From NCBI GenBank assembly GCA_005789685.1, contig SXXD01000022.1:1-9748 (forward strand): a DNA stretch of 9,748 nucleotides. The letters run 5' to 3'. The notes under the pieces were generated by a model. That model was not told where the DNA came from, ran no database searches, and was given only the letters and a program-made list of their open reading frames with translations. The first letter of the stretch is position 1. Each line of letters begins with the position of its first letter. Position numbers and translations under genes: made by a program. Below are positions 8,601 to 9,748 of this stretch, in pieces. Source of the DNA: Burkholderiales bacterium (GTDB taxonomy: Bacteria; Pseudomonadota; Gammaproteobacteria; Burkholderiales; Burkholderiaceae_C).

Positions 8601-8688
8601 TGAAGCTGACCGCGCCAATCAGGAGAATGAGCAGCGATAAAACGGTCGCAAAGACCGGCCTGCGAATGGCTGTTTCAGCGAGTTGCAT
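5602..8688 (-). CDS. RND-family efflux pump inner-membrane subunit (HAE-1 type)
   Basis: Proton-driven trimeric transporter of the AcrB/MdtB/MdtC kind, exporting hydrophobic or amphiphilic compounds from periplasm or membrane through an adaptor and an outer-membrane channel. At 1028 residues it is full length. It starts with MQLAETAIRRPVFATVL and TM1 (about 12-30), a large periplasmic porter loop (31-337), TM2-TM6 (338-485), TM7 (525-543), a second porter loop (544-845) and TM8-TM12 (846-1003). The proton-relay residues are present: Asp400 and Asp401 in TM4 (AcrB Asp407/408) and Lys916 in TM10 (AcrB Lys940). Pairing with an MFP and the Asp-Asp motif argue for drug or organic efflux over heavy-metal (CusA) export; the substrate is unknown. 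The start is supported by GAGGT 4 nt upstream and by the 14-nt overlap with the adaptor gene. Confidence 0.94.
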   Translation of the reverse strand: MQLAETAIRRPVFATVLSLLILLIGAVSFNRLSLREYPKIDEPTVTVSVKYPGASAEVIESQVTKPLEDSIAGIDAVDVITSISRADQSQITVRFRLEKDADTAAAEVRDRTSRIRGRLPQAIEEPVIAKVEADAFPVIWLAFSSETLSPLQISDLINRVVKPRLQTVTGVADVRIFGERKYAMRVWLDAERMAAYRLTSQDVEDAIRRSNLELPAGRIESQLREFSVTSQTDLIRAGQFGDITIRNVNGFPIKIRDVAKVEEAAADDRSRVRLNGITAISAGVIRQATANPLELSKGVREMMPKLQQDLPRDVLISVANDNSVFIDKSIKSVFKTILEAVVLVALVIFVFLRTFRASIIPIITIPVSLVGTFAMMALAGFTINTLTLLALVLAIGLVVDDAIVMLENIYRYIEEGLDPFSAAIKGAREIGFAIVAMSLTLAAVFAPLAFTPGRTGKLFSEFALALAGAVLVSCLVALTLSPMMSSLLLRHNPNPNFFDRFMEKILTGLSNGYAKLLTLVLRKARWLVVLIMASCGVGIVLVYPTMKQELSPLEDRGIILATVTAPDGSTLDFTDKYAKALEKIGAAYPEFDRIFANLGNPTVAQGSVIYRAVDWDERKRTTLEIAREMQGKFNGIAGVNAFPITPPSLGQGFRERPVNFVIQTSDSYQNLNAVTRQMLDEIAKNPGFIAPDVDLRLNKPELRIDVDRIKATELGVSVDVVARAIETMLGGRVVTRYKRDAEQYDVIVQTQMSGRNTPDDVDNIYVRGRNDTVIPLSALVKVRESVSPRELNHFGQRRSVSITANLAPDYALGDALTFLDKTAAGILKTGYTTELNGTSREFRNSQGALIVVFVLALFFIFLVLAAQFESFIDPLVIMLSVPLSMFGALMTLKLTGGTLNVYSQIGLITLVGLITKHGILIVEFTNQLRAQGVETFDAIVKASGQRLRPILMTTGAMVLGALPLALSTGAGSESRIQIGWVIVGGMSFGTLLTVFVVPTMYSLFARKKIPGANKADVLDQSASSVHQH

Positions 8689-9748
8689 TCAGACCTCGCG
8701 TGCATGGATTCTCGCCGGAAACAGCTTGTGCATTACCGCCCCTGGCTTGTGCTGGGTTACCACCCTTAGGACCTGACTTATCAGCAGGTTTGGGGGCATT
8801 GCTTGCGGCTTCAGGCCTTGCACCTGTCGCATTGTTAGCACCTCCGCCTTGTGCTTTAGAAGCGTCCAGCACGCGGACAACAGTGCCTTCTTTTTGCAAG
8901 CGCTGCTGCCCTGCTACAACCACAGAATCGCCCATCGACAAGCCTTCTAAAATCTCGACACGCCCAAGTTGGCGAATGCCAATCTTGACGGTGACTCTTT
9001 CAGAAATCAGTTCATCTTTATTGGGTCCAGGAACGACACGTACCACCGTTGAACGACCGCCTTGCGGCACGATGGCTTCTTCGGGTACGACCATAGCGTC
9101 ATCACGCTCACCAAACACCGCATTGACACGCGCAAACATACCCGGGCGCAATTGCATTTGTCGGTTGTCGATACAACCACGCACACCCACAGAACGGCCA
9201 TTGGCATCAATCAAGGGATCGATGGCTTGTATGACGGCCGTGAATTTACGGCCGGGCAAAGCGTCCATGGTCACTTGCGCTTTTTGCCCAGTTTTAACTT
9301 TGGATTGAAAACGCTCTGGCAAACGGAAATCAAGCAAAACAGCTTCGATGTCCTCAACGTTGACCATGTCAGCGCCGTCTTTCAAATAATCACCCACGTT
9401 AATTTGGCGAAAGCCCGCAGTGCCATCGAATGGAGCAAGCACTTTCAATCGCTGCAAGGTGGCTTGTGCCAATGCCAATTTGGCTTGTGCAACTTGAAGC
9501 GCTGCATCGGATTCATCCAAAGAACGTTTGCTGATGAAGTTTTGCGCGACAAGTTCTTGGTTGCGCGTGTGGTTAGCTTGCGCAATGGACAACTCAGCTT
9601 TGGACTGAGCCACTTGCGCAGCCGGCAATTGATCGTCAAATTGGACCAAGATCTGTCCCTTTTTAACTTTTTGTCCGTCCTTGAACAGCACCTGACTGAC
9701 TCGGCCACCCACCTCAGGCCGCAATATCACGCCTTGAAACGAACGCAA
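8675..9748 (-). CDS. RND efflux periplasmic adaptor (MFP/HlyD-like), N-terminus missing
   Basis: Membrane fusion protein that bridges the RND pump to an outer-membrane channel. The frame is open to the window edge; the first visible codon is TTG (Leu), an internal residue, so signal peptide and first strands lie outside. In 357 visible residues the order is: lipoyl half-motif (PEVGGRV...DGQKVKKGQIL, about 11-34), alpha-hairpin rich in Ala/Gln (41-100), second lipoyl half (LAPFDG 104-109, NVGDYL 117-122), beta-barrel (about 130-220), and membrane-proximal domain (about 220-295, including VPEEAIV at 221-227). A Gly/Ala/Pro/Asn-rich tail of about 60 residues (297-357) ends the protein and looks disordered. 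The gene overlaps the pump start by 14 nt, so the two are co-translated parts of one operon. No regulator or outer-membrane partner is in view. Confidence 0.93.
   Translation of the reverse strand: MRSFQGVILRPEVGGRVSQVLFKDGQKVKKGQILVQFDDQLPAAQVAQSKAELSIAQANHTRNQELVAQNFISKRSLDESDAALQVAQAKLALAQATLQRLKVLAPFDGTAGFRQINVGDYLKDGADMVNVEDIEAVLLDFRLPERFQSKVKTGQKAQVTMDALPGRKFTAVIQAIDPLIDANGRSVGVRGCIDNRQMQLRPGMFARVNAVFGERDDAMVVPEEAIVPQGGRSTVVRVVPGPNKDELISERVTVKIGIRQLGRVEILEGLSMGDSVVVAGQQRLQKEGTVVRVLDASKAQGGGANNATGARPEAASNAPKPADKSGPKGGNPAQARGGNAQAVSGENPCTRGLNATR
8693..8697 (-). promoter_or_regulatory. Ribosome binding site of the RND pump gene
   Basis: On the - strand GAGGT lies 4 nt before the ATG at 8688. 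It sits inside the adaptor gene's last codons, so pump translation can initiate on its own as well as by coupling. Confidence 0.65.

Noticed and set aside
8700..9308. Long + strand reading frame opposite the adaptor gene
   Set aside because: It is antisense to a clearly recognisable adaptor protein, has no family features, and is best explained by codon bias of the real gene.

Overview
The window reads as chromosomal DNA from a moderate-GC betaproteobacterium, most likely a freshwater Burkholderiales member of the Comamonadaceae type (Limnohabitans/Rhodoferax-like). This is an inference from recalled similarity: the MoaA N-terminus (MSERVIP...) and extended length, the MobA and MoeA motifs, and the roughly 50-55% GC look. 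No database search was run. Nearly every base is coding and no mobile element, CRISPR array, tRNA or rRNA is visible.

Layout. (1) 1-191 is the 3' end of a membrane pyrophosphatase gene (hppA) on the + strand. It is closed by a strong intrinsic terminator at 208-242, which has a GNRA-type tetraloop. (2) 260-5592 is a tight + strand run of five genes: an NAD-type aldehyde dehydrogenase, a short-chain dehydrogenase/reductase, then moaA, mobA and moeA. The SDR and moaA overlap by 8 nt and mobA and moeA overlap by 4 nt (ATGA), so the run is probably co-transcribed. A nested stem-loop covers the last 17 or so codons of moeA. (3) 5602-9748 on the - strand, converging on moeA with only 9 nt between stops, is a tripartite-efflux module. 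A periplasmic adaptor (MFP), whose N-terminus lies outside the window, overlaps by 14 nt the gene for an RND (HAE-1 type) inner-membrane pump.

How the genes work together. MoaA starts molybdenum cofactor (Moco) synthesis from GTP, MoeA inserts molybdate into molybdopterin, and MobA adds GMP to give the bis-MGD form. The other Moco genes (moaC, moaD, moaE, mog) are not here. The ALDH and SDR look like a two-step alcohol-to-aldehyde-to-acid (or similar) oxidation pair; their substrate cannot be read from sequence, and their fusion to the Moco run is the least expected feature of the gene order. The MFP and RND proteins would form an efflux pump with an outer-membrane channel that must be encoded elsewhere, since the downstream side is occupied by moeA.

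Overall this is mostly ordinary housekeeping and accessory metabolism. I found no convincing evidence of a previously undescribed system. The points worth a second look are the SDR-moaA coupling, the ALDH start immediately behind the hppA terminator, and the nested stem-loop at the convergent moeA/RND junction.
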